NCBI GenBank assembly: GCA_034439875.1
Contig: JAWXBG010000143.1
Location: 1 to 23,231 of the forward strand
Reading direction: 5' to 3'
Length of the DNA stretch: 23,231 nucleotides
From: JAWXBG01 sp034439875
Lineage (GTDB): Bacteria; Bacteroidota; Bacteroidia; Flavobacteriales_D; Sanyastnellaceae
Below the pieces are notes generated by a model, which worked only from the letters and a program-made list of their open reading frames with translations, had not been told where the DNA came from and searched no databases. The position numbers were made by a program, and so were the translations under genes. Below, one piece after another: positions 15,424 to 23,104 of this stretch (its first letter is position 1; the number at the start of each line of letters is the position of its first letter).

Positions 15424-17289
15424 ATGAAGTATTTCGTTTCTATCATTGGATTAATCGCAGGGCTTACCTCGTTGGGCCAGAGTGTAAACTACCTTACCCC
15501 AGAGCAGGCCGTAGAAATTCTCTTGGGCGACGGTATCGTGGCTACAAACATTACATATGCCGGCAGTGCTGTTCAAATTGGCGAAATAGCTGGTTTTGAC
15601 GGTTCAGGATTTCCGATTGGCGACGGTGTTATACTCTCGTCAGCCGATGTGGTAAACGTATTACCTCCCGGAAACTTCAATGAAGTACCTTTTGGAGAAG
15701 GTATAAGCGGCGATGCCGACTTGTTGACTGTGGCGAATAGCGTGCCACCGCTGATTGGCCAATTTTTTTCAGTTGGTTCCGTTAATGACATGTCTATTCT
15801 TGAATTCGATTTTACTCCTACAGGCGATAGTCTTTCATTTAGTTATTCTTTTGGATCAGATGAATACCTCGCTTGGGTGAATAGCTCTTTCAATGATGTA
15901 TTTGCATTTTTTCTAAGCGGGCCCGGTATTACTGGACCGTATGACTCTCCTCCCGGGTTTCCGGATGGTGCCATCAACATTGCATTTCTTCCCGATTCAG
16001 ATCCTGAGTTGCCTATTACAATTTCTTCTGTAAACAATGTCCTGAACACTGAATATTACATCGACAATCCCAACAATATTGGATTTGCCATAAACGGTTA
16101 CACGGTAACCTTGCAAGCACTTGCTCAGGTTCAATGTGGTGAAACTTATCACATTAAACTTGCCATAGCAGATGGTTCAGATACCGCCCTCGAATCTATA
16201 GTGGTTTTAGAGGCAGGTAGCTTTAGTTCCAATGCCTTAAATATTGTGGGTGGTGTAAACAATGCTCCAGAATTTCTTCCTGGCAATACGGTGCTAGAAG
16301 GTTGTGTAGATGGTTACTTTACCATTTTCCAGCCTAACATTAATGTGGCTGACACCCTGAGTCTCATCGTTTCAGGAACCGCTACTTCTGGTATTGACTT
16401 CGAACCTTTCCCTGCAACTGTTATTATTCCTGAAGGATCCGTATCAATAGATTTAACTCTTATTCCATTGTACGATGATTTGGATGAGGGAACTGAATCT
16501 ATTACCATTCAATATTTTTATTTGAATTCATGTGGTGATGCAGATACAGCTACTGCCACTATGTTTATTCAGAACTACAACTTCATGAGCCTTGACTTTG
16601 AAGATGTATTTATCTGTCCGGGAGCAGTTACAGTTGTGAGTGCCGTCCCTGATGGAGGGGTTCCAAACTTTTCATACACATGGAGTTCAGGACAGTCCAG
16701 CGCAAATGTGACTTTCGATGATCAAGATGTAGACGATTCCGCAGAAATAAGTGTATCCGTTACAGACTACTGCCAGAATTCTGTAAGTGACTCGTTTATA
16801 CTTACCGAGCCTGCACCATTTGAAGTGCAAGACTCTGTTGACTTCTGTCTGGGATTGGAAACTGGAGACATGGTTCTAGGTGGTGCTTCGCCTTATGAAT
16901 ATGAATACGACACTCTGGCCCTGGCTTACTTGGGAAATGATAAGTTCACTGCGCTTCTGCCAGGTATTTATTATATTGATGTGAATGACCAATGCGGTCA
17001 AAGCGAAACCATTTATGTGGAGGTAGTTGAATGCGACACATTTATTCCAAACGTATTTACTCCGGAAGGATCAAATGACCACAATCAATTCTTTGTTATT
17101 CAAGGAATAGAAGGATTTCCGAAGAGCAAGCTAATGGTATACAATCGATGGGGGAATTTGGTTTATGAAAGCGAGAAATATGACAACAAGTGGCGCGGAG
17201 ACGATGTTCCGGCCGGTACATATTTTTATATCTTCAATCGATCTGATGGAGAAAATTTCTCAGGACATATTACGATTCTAAAAAAGTAA
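15424..17289 (+). CDS. T9SS-secreted choice-of-anchor-L protein, short form (paralogue 4)
   Basis: A 621-residue near-twin of the preceding gene. ATG 15424 is chosen over the in-frame TTG at 15418 because it gives the signal peptide MKYFVSIIGLIAGLTSLGQS directly. Domains: choice-of-anchor-L (about 20-280; SYSFGSDEYLAWVNSSFNDV, YHIKLAIADGSD), Calx-beta-like (about 285-392; SGIDFEPFPATVIIPEGSV), one SprB/Ig-like module (about 393-487; NFSYTWSSGQSS) and the CHU_C/T9SS type B sorting domain from 539 (TFIPNVFTPEGSNDHN, VYNRWGNLVY, GTYFYIFNRSDGENFSG). It has no CxxC pairs. Function is inferred only at the level of secreted or cell-surface adhesin. It is enclosed by terminators on both sides, hence probably transcribed alone. 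Confidence 0.92.
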   Translation: MKYFVSIIGLIAGLTSLGQSVNYLTPEQAVEILLGDGIVATNITYAGSAVQIGEIAGFDGSGFPIGDGVILSSADVVNVLPPGNFNEVPFGEGISGDADLLTVANSVPPLIGQFFSVGSVNDMSILEFDFTPTGDSLSFSYSFGSDEYLAWVNSSFNDVFAFFLSGPGITGPYDSPPGFPDGAINIAFLPDSDPELPITISSVNNVLNTEYYIDNPNNIGFAINGYTVTLQALAQVQCGETYHIKLAIADGSDTALESIVVLEAGSFSSNALNIVGGVNNAPEFLPGNTVLEGCVDGYFTIFQPNINVADTLSLIVSGTATSGIDFEPFPATVIIPEGSVSIDLTLIPLYDDLDEGTESITIQYFYLNSCGDADTATATMFIQNYNFMSLDFEDVFICPGAVTVVSAVPDGGVPNFSYTWSSGQSSANVTFDDQDVDDSAEISVSVTDYCQNSVSDSFILTEPAPFEVQDSVDFCLGLETGDMVLGGASPYEYEYDTLALAYLGNDKFTALLPGIYYIDVNDQCGQSETIYVEVVECDTFIPNVFTPEGSNDHNQFFVIQGIEGFPKSKLMVYNRWGNLVYESEKYDNKWRGDDVPAGTYFYIFNRSDGENFSGHITILKK

Positions 17290-17294
17290 CCCAT

Positions 17295-17325
17295 AAAAAA
17301 CCCCACTTCATTGGGGTTTTTTATT
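17295..17325 (+). terminator. Rho-independent terminator after paralogue 4
   Basis: An 11-bp stem AAAAAACCCCA / TGGGGTTTTTT (17295-17305 with 17312-17322) closes a 6-base loop. The 3' arm itself supplies the T-run. It begins six bases after the stop codon and ends the secreted-protein cluster. Confidence 0.85.
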
Positions 17326-17373
17326 TCTAATATGGCCTTAGGGAACCGCTAAAAATCTGGAGAGAGTAATTGC

Positions 17374-17381
17374 TATCTTTG
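17374..17381 (+). promoter_or_regulatory. Candidate -7 promoter box upstream of mscL
   Basis: TATCTTTG matches TAnnTTTG exactly. A TTG at the -33 distance is not present (the sequence there is AAAATCTGG), so support is partial. If used it leaves a leader of about 150 bases containing two related copies of TCTGGGTT (near 17417 and 17449) of unknown meaning. Confidence 0.3.
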
Positions 17382-17537
17382 GGATTCAGCACTTCATTGC
17401 GCATCCCAATGCGGATTCTGGGTTAAAGACAATTCCAACTGCAAAATCTGGGTTTAATCCATAGAATGCCCTTTCTTTGAGACCAGTAGGATTTCTATCC
17501 TAACCAGCCAAAACCAAAATTAACTAAAGTAATTACC

Positions 17538-17921
17538 ATGCTTAAAGAATTTAAAGAATTTGCAATGAAGGGCAACCTAATCGACCTAGCTGTCGGTTTT
17601 GTAATGGGAGCCGCGTTTACCAAACTTACCAGTTCATTCATCGAAGGAATGGTTATGCCATTAGTCGGTCTTATTCAGGGAAAAGACCTCACAGAATGGA
17701 AATATGTAATGAAAGCCGCTGAGGGCGAATCTGCTGAGGTTTCCCTCAAGTATGGTACTTTTCTCACTGTAACCATTGAATTCATCATTGTTGCGTTCGT
17801 AATGTTTATGGTGGTTAAAGCCATTAACAAAATGAAAAAGGCTCAACCTGCTCCCGCACCTGCTGGACCAACAACTGATCAGGTCTTGCTCACTGAAATA
17901 CGCGATCTTCTGAAAAAATAA
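17538..17921 (+). CDS. mscL: Large-conductance mechanosensitive channel MscL
   Basis: A 127-residue protein that forms a homopentameric inner-membrane pore and opens under membrane tension to release solutes after hypo-osmotic shock. The N-terminal amphipathic helix and first transmembrane helix are typical (FKEFAMKGNLIDLAVGFVMG, then AAFTKLTSSFIEGMVMPLVG), with a second helix around 75-95 (FLTVTIEFIIVAFVMFMVVK), a short periplasmic loop, an Ala/Pro linker (QPAPAPAGP) and a C-terminal helical bundle ending in LLTEIRDLLKK. Length is within the usual 120-150. It stands alone between two terminators, as a single-gene transcript. Confidence 0.96.
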   Translation: MLKEFKEFAMKGNLIDLAVGFVMGAAFTKLTSSFIEGMVMPLVGLIQGKDLTEWKYVMKAAEGESAEVSLKYGTFLTVTIEFIIVAFVMFMVVKAINKMKKAQPAPAPAGPTTDQVLLTEIRDLLKK

Positions 17922-17944
17922 CGCTTTTGGGTTATCCCATATTC

Positions 17945-17976
17945 AAGCCGGCAAATAAAACTGCCGGCTTTTTTTT
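17945..17976 (+). terminator. Rho-independent terminator after mscL
   Basis: A 9-bp GC-rich stem AAGCCGGCA / TGCCGGCTT (17945-17953 with 17962-17970) with an 8-base loop is followed by six further T residues. It lies 24 bases after the mscL stop. Confidence 0.9.
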
Positions 17977-18022
17977 GATTTAGAAAACATTCACAACGAT
18001 TTGTGGTTGTCATTTGCAGCTT

Positions 18023-20329
18023 ATGAGCAAATTGAAAAGTATTGTTATTCTATTTGCGCTGACCCTAGTCACGGTCTTTTGTATTGTGCGTGTTACCCAT
18101 TTGCGTTTCGATTACGACTTTGAAAAGTTTTTTCCAGTTGGCAATGAAGAAAGTGACTTCTATTTTGATTTCAGATCAAAATTTGAGACCGACAATGATT
18201 TCGTAATTGTTGGGGTGGTGAGGGAAAAAGGTGTATTCAATGCTGAATTTCTTGCAAAAGTTGATAGCCTTTCAACGACATTAAAACAAACGGAAAACAT
18301 TGTTGAAGTGCTGTCTCCCACGGATCTTAAAGAAGTGGTGAGAGATCCGGCACTGGGATTTTTCATCAGAAAGCCCGTAATCGACTGGGAGAATCCGGAG
18401 TCCTATCCCTCAGATTCCGCTTACATCATGTCGAGCGATTTGTACGCCGGTTCCTTTTTCTCGAAAGATGGCAAGGCACTGGCCATCAATATGAAGCACA
18501 CACAAGGTCTTTCAAAGCAAGACTGCGACAAGGTTGCGGACGACATTCAGTCCATAGTCAATTCTTTTGGCTTTGAAGAAACACACATCATCGGTCGAAG
18601 CCTTGGGCAAAAAATATACGTGGAAATGATGGCTTCAGAAATGACCATCTTCGTTACGATTTCATTTTTCCTTACCCTTCTTTTTCTATTCATCGCTTTC
18701 CGATCTTTTTGGAATGTGGCTATGCCCACTCTTGTGGTACTTACCTCAATAATTTGGACGCTCGGAGCTATTGAACTCATGGGTAAGGATATAGATATCA
18801 TGCTCACCATCTTGCCCACGATTTTATTTGTGATTGGTATCAGCGATTCAGTTCACATACTTGCGCGTTACATAGAGCTGCTCCGCTCTGGAAAGGAAAA
18901 AGTAGAGGCGATCAAAGGGTCTATCCGCGATACTATCCTGCCGACATTCCTCACTGCAATTACCACGTCAATCGGTTTCGGTACACTCATCTTTAATGGC
19001 ATAGAACCCATTTCAAACTTTGGTCTTTATACCAGTTTGGGAGTGATGATGGCTTTTATCATTAGCTATGCCATGATTCCAGCCGGTTTATATTTATGCC
19101 CGCTTCCTAATATCTCTTCTCCCCTTTCCAAAAACGACTTTTGGACTCCCAAACTTCACGTTGCATTTCTTTGGGTACTGAGAAAGAGGAAAAGAATCTT
19201 ATGGGGAGCTCTCATCTTCACTGCTACTTGTATTGCTATAACAACCCAAATCAATGTCAACAATTTCATGCTTGAAGACCTTGACAATGATCACTTTTTA
19301 AAGCAAGAATTCAAATTTGTTGAAGACAAATTTTCGGGGGCCCGTCCCTTTGAGATGGCTATAATGCTGAACAACGAAAATGATATTTGGGATATAAAGG
19401 TTTTGACCGAACTTGATAGATTTGATAGTCATTTGAGAAAAGAATATGGTGTGGGAAATTTGTTCTCGCTTCCCATGCTCATCAAAACCATTCACAAGGC
19501 TATGAATGGCGGACAATCCCAATATTTCTCTATACCGACAGACCCGGAAGAACTTGAGAAAATAAAAAAATTGGCAGAGCGAAAGGACTTTGCGCAAGCA
19601 TTGAACCTTATGGTGAACAAAGAAGAAAAACTCATCAGATTTAGCGGAAAGGTGGCCGACTTGGGTAGAGCACATTTTGATAAAGTAAATTCTGAGCTCG
19701 AACAACTCTATAAAGAAATGAATGTAGACGCTTGGAATTACAAAGTAACAGGAACAGCGCATCTCATAGATTACAACAACAGTTATCTTGTAGAAAACAT
19801 GATTTGGGATATCGTATTATCCATTTTGTCTGTTGCACTTTTAGTTGGTCTTCTCTTCTATTCCTTCCGCATTGCTCTGCTTTCATTAATCCCCAATATA
19901 ATCCCTCTTATTGGCCTTTCGGCTTTCATGGTCGTGGCCGGCATAGATATCAAAATAAGTACGTCTATCATTTTCAGCATTGCCTTTGGAATTGCAGTTG
20001 ATGATACAATTCACTTCATGGGCAAACTAAAACTACTTCAACAGAGAGGTTACTCAAAAAACTATGCTGTGAAAAGGACCTTTATTTCTACTGGAAAGGC
20101 CATTATTATGACGAGCCTCATTCTTTGTGCGGGCTTCGTTAGTTTGATTTTTTCCAGTTTCATGGGAACCTTTTACGTAGGTCTGCTTGTGACAATTACA
20201 TTGATCATCGCGCTAGTTGGCGATCTTTTGCTCACATCAGTACTGGTAATGCTTTTTGCTAAAGAGAATAAAAAATACTTGGAGAAGTCGATTGAACCTC
20301 GGATTGCCAAAACGATTCAAGAAGAATAA
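18023..20329 (+). CDS. RND/MMPL-family membrane transporter
   Basis: A 768-residue integral membrane protein with the duplicated RND layout: one N-terminal membrane helix, a periplasmic domain, five clustered helices, then the same again (about 12 helices in all). Each half carries an acidic motif in the fourth-helix region: GISDSVHI with D275 and GIAVDDTIHF with D660/D661, probably proton-relay residues as in MmpL/SSD proteins. At 768 residues it is shorter than AcrB-type pumps (about 1,040) and fits the MMPL group that exports lipids or hydrophobic compounds. The cargo is unknown; hopanoid, lipid or pigment export are possibilities only. ATG 18023 is preferred to the in-frame TTG at 18014 because MSKLKSIVILF starts directly with the first membrane helix. 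It sits 91 bases before lpxD in the same direction. Confidence 0.88.
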   Translation: MSKLKSIVILFALTLVTVFCIVRVTHLRFDYDFEKFFPVGNEESDFYFDFRSKFETDNDFVIVGVVREKGVFNAEFLAKVDSLSTTLKQTENIVEVLSPTDLKEVVRDPALGFFIRKPVIDWENPESYPSDSAYIMSSDLYAGSFFSKDGKALAINMKHTQGLSKQDCDKVADDIQSIVNSFGFEETHIIGRSLGQKIYVEMMASEMTIFVTISFFLTLLFLFIAFRSFWNVAMPTLVVLTSIIWTLGAIELMGKDIDIMLTILPTILFVIGISDSVHILARYIELLRSGKEKVEAIKGSIRDTILPTFLTAITTSIGFGTLIFNGIEPISNFGLYTSLGVMMAFIISYAMIPAGLYLCPLPNISSPLSKNDFWTPKLHVAFLWVLRKRKRILWGALIFTATCIAITTQINVNNFMLEDLDNDHFLKQEFKFVEDKFSGARPFEMAIMLNNENDIWDIKVLTELDRFDSHLRKEYGVGNLFSLPMLIKTIHKAMNGGQSQYFSIPTDPEELEKIKKLAERKDFAQALNLMVNKEEKLIRFSGKVADLGRAHFDKVNSELEQLYKEMNVDAWNYKVTGTAHLIDYNNSYLVENMIWDIVLSILSVALLVGLLFYSFRIALLSLIPNIIPLIGLSAFMVVAGIDIKISTSIIFSIAFGIAVDDTIHFMGKLKLLQQRGYSKNYAVKRTFISTGKAIIMTSLILCAGFVSLIFSSFMGTFYVGLLVTITLIIALVGDLLLTSVLVMLFAKENKKYLEKSIEPRIAKTIQEE

Positions 20330-20420
20330 AACATTAATTTATCCCTAAATTTAGTATAAATCCAATGAGGATGCACAGGGGAACACTATATCATGCGAAT
20401 CACTTTATATTTATCCCCAA

Positions 20421-21464
20421 ATGGAATTTACCGCTACTCAGATTGCTGCCCTGATCGATGGCACCATAGAAGGAAACGCCGATGTTCGCGTTCACAATCT
20501 TTCGAAAATTGAAGAAGGAATCGAGGGTACTCTTACTTTCCTCGCAAATCCCAAATATGAAGAGCACATATATAAAACTGGGGCTAGCATAGCCATCGTT
20601 TCAAAAGATTTCGAACCTTCCTTGCCGCTGCCTATAGGTCTCACTCTCGTGAAAGTGGCTGATGCTTATGGTGGTTTTGTAAAACTACTGGCTGCATATG
20701 ATCAAATTCGTCAACCAAAAGCCGGAATCGATTCCCAATCATACATTTCTCCTAGTGCAACAATTGGTGAAAATGTGTATATCGGTCCTTTTGTCTTTAT
20801 TGGAGACAATGCAAAAATTGGCAGCGGTTGCCGGCTCTACGCAAGCTCTTATGTAGGTCACGGAACCAAGGTTGGCAATGATACAGTTTTGTTCTCCGGT
20901 GTTAGGATATACAATGACTGCACTATAGGAAATCAGTGCACTTTTCACTCGGGTGTAATTATTGGCGGCGATGGTTTTGGATTTGTACCGAACTCAGAAA
21001 ATAATTACAACAAAGTTCCTCAAATTGGAAATGTCATCATTGAAGACTACGTTGAAATCGGAGCCAACACTACAGTGGATAGAGCAACACTGGGTTCCAC
21101 TATCATTCGCAAAGGTGTAAAACTAGACAACCTCATACAAATAGCCCATAATGTTGAGATTGGCGAAAACACTGTTATTGCAGCTCAAACAGGAGTAGCA
21201 GGCTCTACCAAAATTGGAAAAGATTGCATGATTGGTGGACAGGTAGGAATTGTTGGTCACATCACAATAGCCGATAAAACAAAAATTGCCGCCCAAAGCG
21301 GAATTGGTCATTCATTAGCGCATCCTAATACAATTGTTCAGGGTTCTCCTGCCTTTCCTATAATGGACTACAAAAAAGCTTATGTTGGGTTTAGGAAACT
21401 TCCCGAACTTATGGCACGCCTGGATTCCTTGGAGGCAGAAATTCGAGCGCTCAAAAATCTATGA
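20421..21464 (+). CDS. lpxD: UDP-3-O-(3-hydroxyacyl)glucosamine N-acyltransferase LpxD
   Basis: A 347-residue enzyme of lipid A synthesis that transfers a 3-hydroxyacyl chain from acyl carrier protein to the 2-amino group of UDP-3-O-acyl-glucosamine in the cytoplasm. The N-terminal uridine-binding domain (1-100, SKIEEGIEGTLTFLANPKYE) precedes a long left-handed beta-helix of hexapeptide repeats (about 105-315, I-G-x-x-x-x pattern), then a C-terminal helix (LPELMARLDSLEAEIRAL). The catalytic histidine corresponds to H243 in NLIQIAHNVEIGENT. Length and order match E. coli LpxD. Its stop codon is 12 bases upstream of the probable TTG start of the methyltransferase gene, suggesting one transcript. 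Confidence 0.96.
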   Translation: MEFTATQIAALIDGTIEGNADVRVHNLSKIEEGIEGTLTFLANPKYEEHIYKTGASIAIVSKDFEPSLPLPIGLTLVKVADAYGGFVKLLAAYDQIRQPKAGIDSQSYISPSATIGENVYIGPFVFIGDNAKIGSGCRLYASSYVGHGTKVGNDTVLFSGVRIYNDCTIGNQCTFHSGVIIGGDGFGFVPNSENNYNKVPQIGNVIIEDYVEIGANTTVDRATLGSTIIRKGVKLDNLIQIAHNVEIGENTVIAAQTGVAGSTKIGKDCMIGGQVGIVGHITIADKTKIAAQSGIGHSLAHPNTIVQGSPAFPIMDYKKAYVGFRKLPELMARLDSLEAEIRALKNL

Positions 21465-21476
21465 TCTGGAATATAA

Positions 21477-22274
21477 TTGTTAATCAACACCGCAATTTTC
21501 CGCGTTAAGTCTTATATGCGCTACTTAGCAAAGCGCCAAGAAAAACACGGAGTACACTCACCTTTTGTGTACGATCTGATGACCCTTCACTTGCCGCGAA
21601 AAAAACAATTTGCTTGCTTTGGTGACATAGAATTTCAGAGGGAAAAAATGCTGGAGAATGATTCTTTAATCACTGTTGTAGACTTAGGCGCCGGCTCGAC
21701 TCTGAACCAATCCCAACAAAAAAAAATCTCCACAATCGCAGCCATTAGCTCAAAACCCCGTGTTCAAGCCCAAGTCTTTTTTAAAATTGCTAATCTGCTC
21801 CAACCGCACACAATACTTGAACTAGGAACAAATCTTGGATTGACAACCTCATATCTCGCAAAAGCCTGCCCTAACGCTCAAGTGGTGACTATCGAGGGTT
21901 CCAAGATCCTTGCAGAAATAGCCAAAGAAAATATTCATTCATGTGGTTGCACCAATGTGAAAGTGGTGGTAGGCTCTTTTGACCAAAATTTAGATCATGA
22001 ACTAACAAAACTCAAATCAGTTGGCATGGCTTTTATAGATGGAAATCACCAAGAAGAAGCCACTCTTTTATACTGGAGCCAAATAACCAAGTACTGCGAT
22101 GAAATGTCCATAGTAATCGTCGACGACATATACTGGTCCAAGGGAATGAATAACGCTTGGAACCGAATCAAACAGCAATCAGAAGTTTCTCTTAGCCTCG
22201 ATTTTTTTCATTTCGGGGTGATCTTTTTCTACAATGGCATTGAAAAACAGCACTTCACGCTAAAAATCCCTTGA
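21477..22274 (+). CDS. Class I SAM-dependent methyltransferase
   Basis: A 265-residue protein from the TTG at 21477, or 252 from the ATG at 21516. The SAM-binding motif is ILELGTNLGLTT (113-124), with the acidic end of strand 2 at VTIEGS (137-142) and the AFIDGNH motif later, which resembles O-methyltransferases of the type 3 group, although the substrate is unknown. I favour the TTG start because FRVKSYMRYLAKRQEKHGVH upstream of and across the ATG resembles the conserved N terminus of Bacteroidota homologues, and a TAA lies just before the TTG. The HGVHSPFVYDL segment is a group hallmark. It follows lpxD by 12 bases and may be co-transcribed; a role in envelope lipid or polysaccharide modification is only inference. 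Confidence 0.8.
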   Translation: MLINTAIFRVKSYMRYLAKRQEKHGVHSPFVYDLMTLHLPRKKQFACFGDIEFQREKMLENDSLITVVDLGAGSTLNQSQQKKISTIAAISSKPRVQAQVFFKIANLLQPHTILELGTNLGLTTSYLAKACPNAQVVTIEGSKILAEIAKENIHSCGCTNVKVVVGSFDQNLDHELTKLKSVGMAFIDGNHQEEATLLYWSQITKYCDEMSIVIVDDIYWSKGMNNAWNRIKQQSEVSLSLDFFHFGVIFFYNGIEKQHFTLKIP

Positions 22275-22302
22275 AATAAATCTTCGAAATCGCATTTCAT
22301 TC

Positions 22303-22334
22303 TTTGGCTTTGGCACAGTCTATGCTTAAATTTG
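22303..22334 (+). promoter_or_regulatory. Bacteroidota housekeeping-type promoter of the small secreted gene
   Basis: TTTG (22303-22306), 20 bases, TAAATTTG (22327-22334): both elements match the Bacteroidota consensus exactly and spacing is near the usual 19. Transcription would begin near 22341, leaving a leader of about 24 bases before ATG 22365. This is the best promoter match of this kind seen in the window. Confidence 0.55.
22311..22326 (+). promoter_or_regulatory. Candidate sigma-54 (-24/-12) promoter
   Basis: TGGCAC (22311-22316), 5 bases, ATGCT (22322-22326) matches the sigma-54 consensus TGGCAC-N5-TTGCW at all but one of the eleven defined positions, with invariant GG and GC at the required 10-base spacing. 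It lies in a 90-base intergenic gap, in the right direction for the gene at 22365, and overlaps the housekeeping-type promoter. Transcription would begin near 22336-22338. The rpoN gene is in this window; no activator site was identified. Confidence 0.45.
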
Positions 22335-22364
22335 ACTTTCCTAAACAATAAATTGACAAGAGAA

Positions 22365-22877
22365 ATGAAGAAGATTCTGATTATCGCACTAATGTGTGCA
22401 CCTATGCTCAGTTTTGCCCAGACCAAAACAACCGATGCCGCTGCCCCTTCTGGTAAATCAACTGCTGCTCTACCTAAAGAATACACACCGGAGAGTATTT
22501 TTGGCACTCTTATCGTGTTTGAGAACAACGCGAGAACAAGTATTCGCATGGATTTTGGCCGTGAACTTGGAGTGAGTCTGAAGGACAAAGACCTCGTTTT
22601 ACAAATAGAAACGCTAAGAGAAACTCAGTTTTTGAGTATTCCTGATGCAATAAACTTTTTGTCTTCACAAGGATATCGCTTAGTAAACTCATTCAATTTT
22701 ACAAATAACGGTAAGATTGAAACCCACTTTCTTTTCGAAAAGAGGGTAACTAAAGCTCCAGGAACAGGTGAAGTTGGAGGTGTTCAAAGGCCGCCTGCTA
22801 ATCCGGCACCAAGAGATCCGGCAGCTAGACCGAATCCAGGTGCTCCTGCTGACACAAAAACAAAAGAAAAGAAATAA
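22365..22877 (+). CDS. Small secreted protein of unknown function
   Basis: A 170-residue protein starting at ATG 22365 (an in-frame TTG at 22332 lies inside the promoter and is rejected). The N terminus is a clear Sec signal peptide (MKKILIIALMCAPMLSFAQ, cleavage likely before the Q). A folded core of about 90 residues follows (SIFGTLIVFENNARTSIRMD, then FLSSQGYRLVNSFNF and THFLFEKR), probably alpha/beta, and then a proline/alanine-rich low-complexity tail (about 128-165) ending in a run of lysines. No family was recognised. It has its own promoter region and a strong terminator 14 bases after the stop, so it is a single-gene unit. Periplasmic or outer-membrane-associated location is inferred. 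Confidence 0.85.
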   Translation: MKKILIIALMCAPMLSFAQTKTTDAAAPSGKSTAALPKEYTPESIFGTLIVFENNARTSIRMDFGRELGVSLKDKDLVLQIETLRETQFLSIPDAINFLSSQGYRLVNSFNFTNNGKIETHFLFEKRVTKAPGTGEVGGVQRPPANPAPRDPAARPNPGAPADTKTKEKK

Positions 22878-22890
22878 GTTCACATTTCGA

Positions 22891-22921
22891 AAAGGCCCCG
22901 CAAAGAGCGGGGCCTTTTTTA
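22891..22921 (+). terminator. Rho-independent terminator after the small secreted gene
   Basis: An 11-bp stem AAAGGCCCCGC / GCGGGGCCTTT (22891-22901 with 22907-22917) with a 5-base loop is followed by further T residues. The other strand also ends in a T-run (CCTTTTCG), so it may work in both directions. Confidence 0.92.
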
Positions 22922-22930
22922 TGCGTTGAA

Positions 22931-22942
22931 GTTCGATCGAAC
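22931..22942. repeat. Perfect 12-bp palindrome GTTCGATCGAAC
   Basis: GTTCGATCGAAC is its own reverse complement and lies just after the terminator. It could be an operator-like site for a dimeric regulator or a chance palindrome; no second copy was noticed in the window. Confidence 0.4.
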
Positions 22943-23013
22943 AATATCCAACAAATAGGATTTAGAATTGAATAATCAGTGGAAAAAATGGCTTTGTTTC
23001 GATGGACGAATCT

Positions 23014-23104
23014 GACGGTCCCCATAGCATGATTCTATCCAATACCAATTCTGCTTACTAAATAGTCCAAACTATTTCATGAGCATGAATTGGTAAAGAC
23101 CGTC
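23014..23104. repeat. Nested inverted repeats, possible structured RNA or mobile-element end
   Basis: Three nested perfect inverted repeats are visible: GACGGTC / GACCGTC (23014-23020 with 23098-23104), TACCAATTC / GAATTGGTA (23043-23051 with 23087-23095) and AAATAGT / ACTATTT (23060-23066 with 23071-23077, 4-base loop). TGCT / AGCA (23052-23055 with 23082-23085) extends the middle stem past a one-base bulge. A short ATAG/CTAT hairpin (23024-23027 with 23035-23038) would make the whole a three-way junction. No family was recognised. Strand of action is unknown. Confidence 0.6.

Noticed and set aside
19298..19762. Minus-strand frame of 154 codons inside the MMPL gene
   Set aside because: It lies wholly within a strongly supported plus-strand gene and shows no domain; a shadow frame.
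20342..20353. Palindrome CTAAATTTAG between the MMPL gene and lpxD
   Set aside because: Short, AT-rich and without a T-run or second copy; expected by chance in an AT-rich gap.
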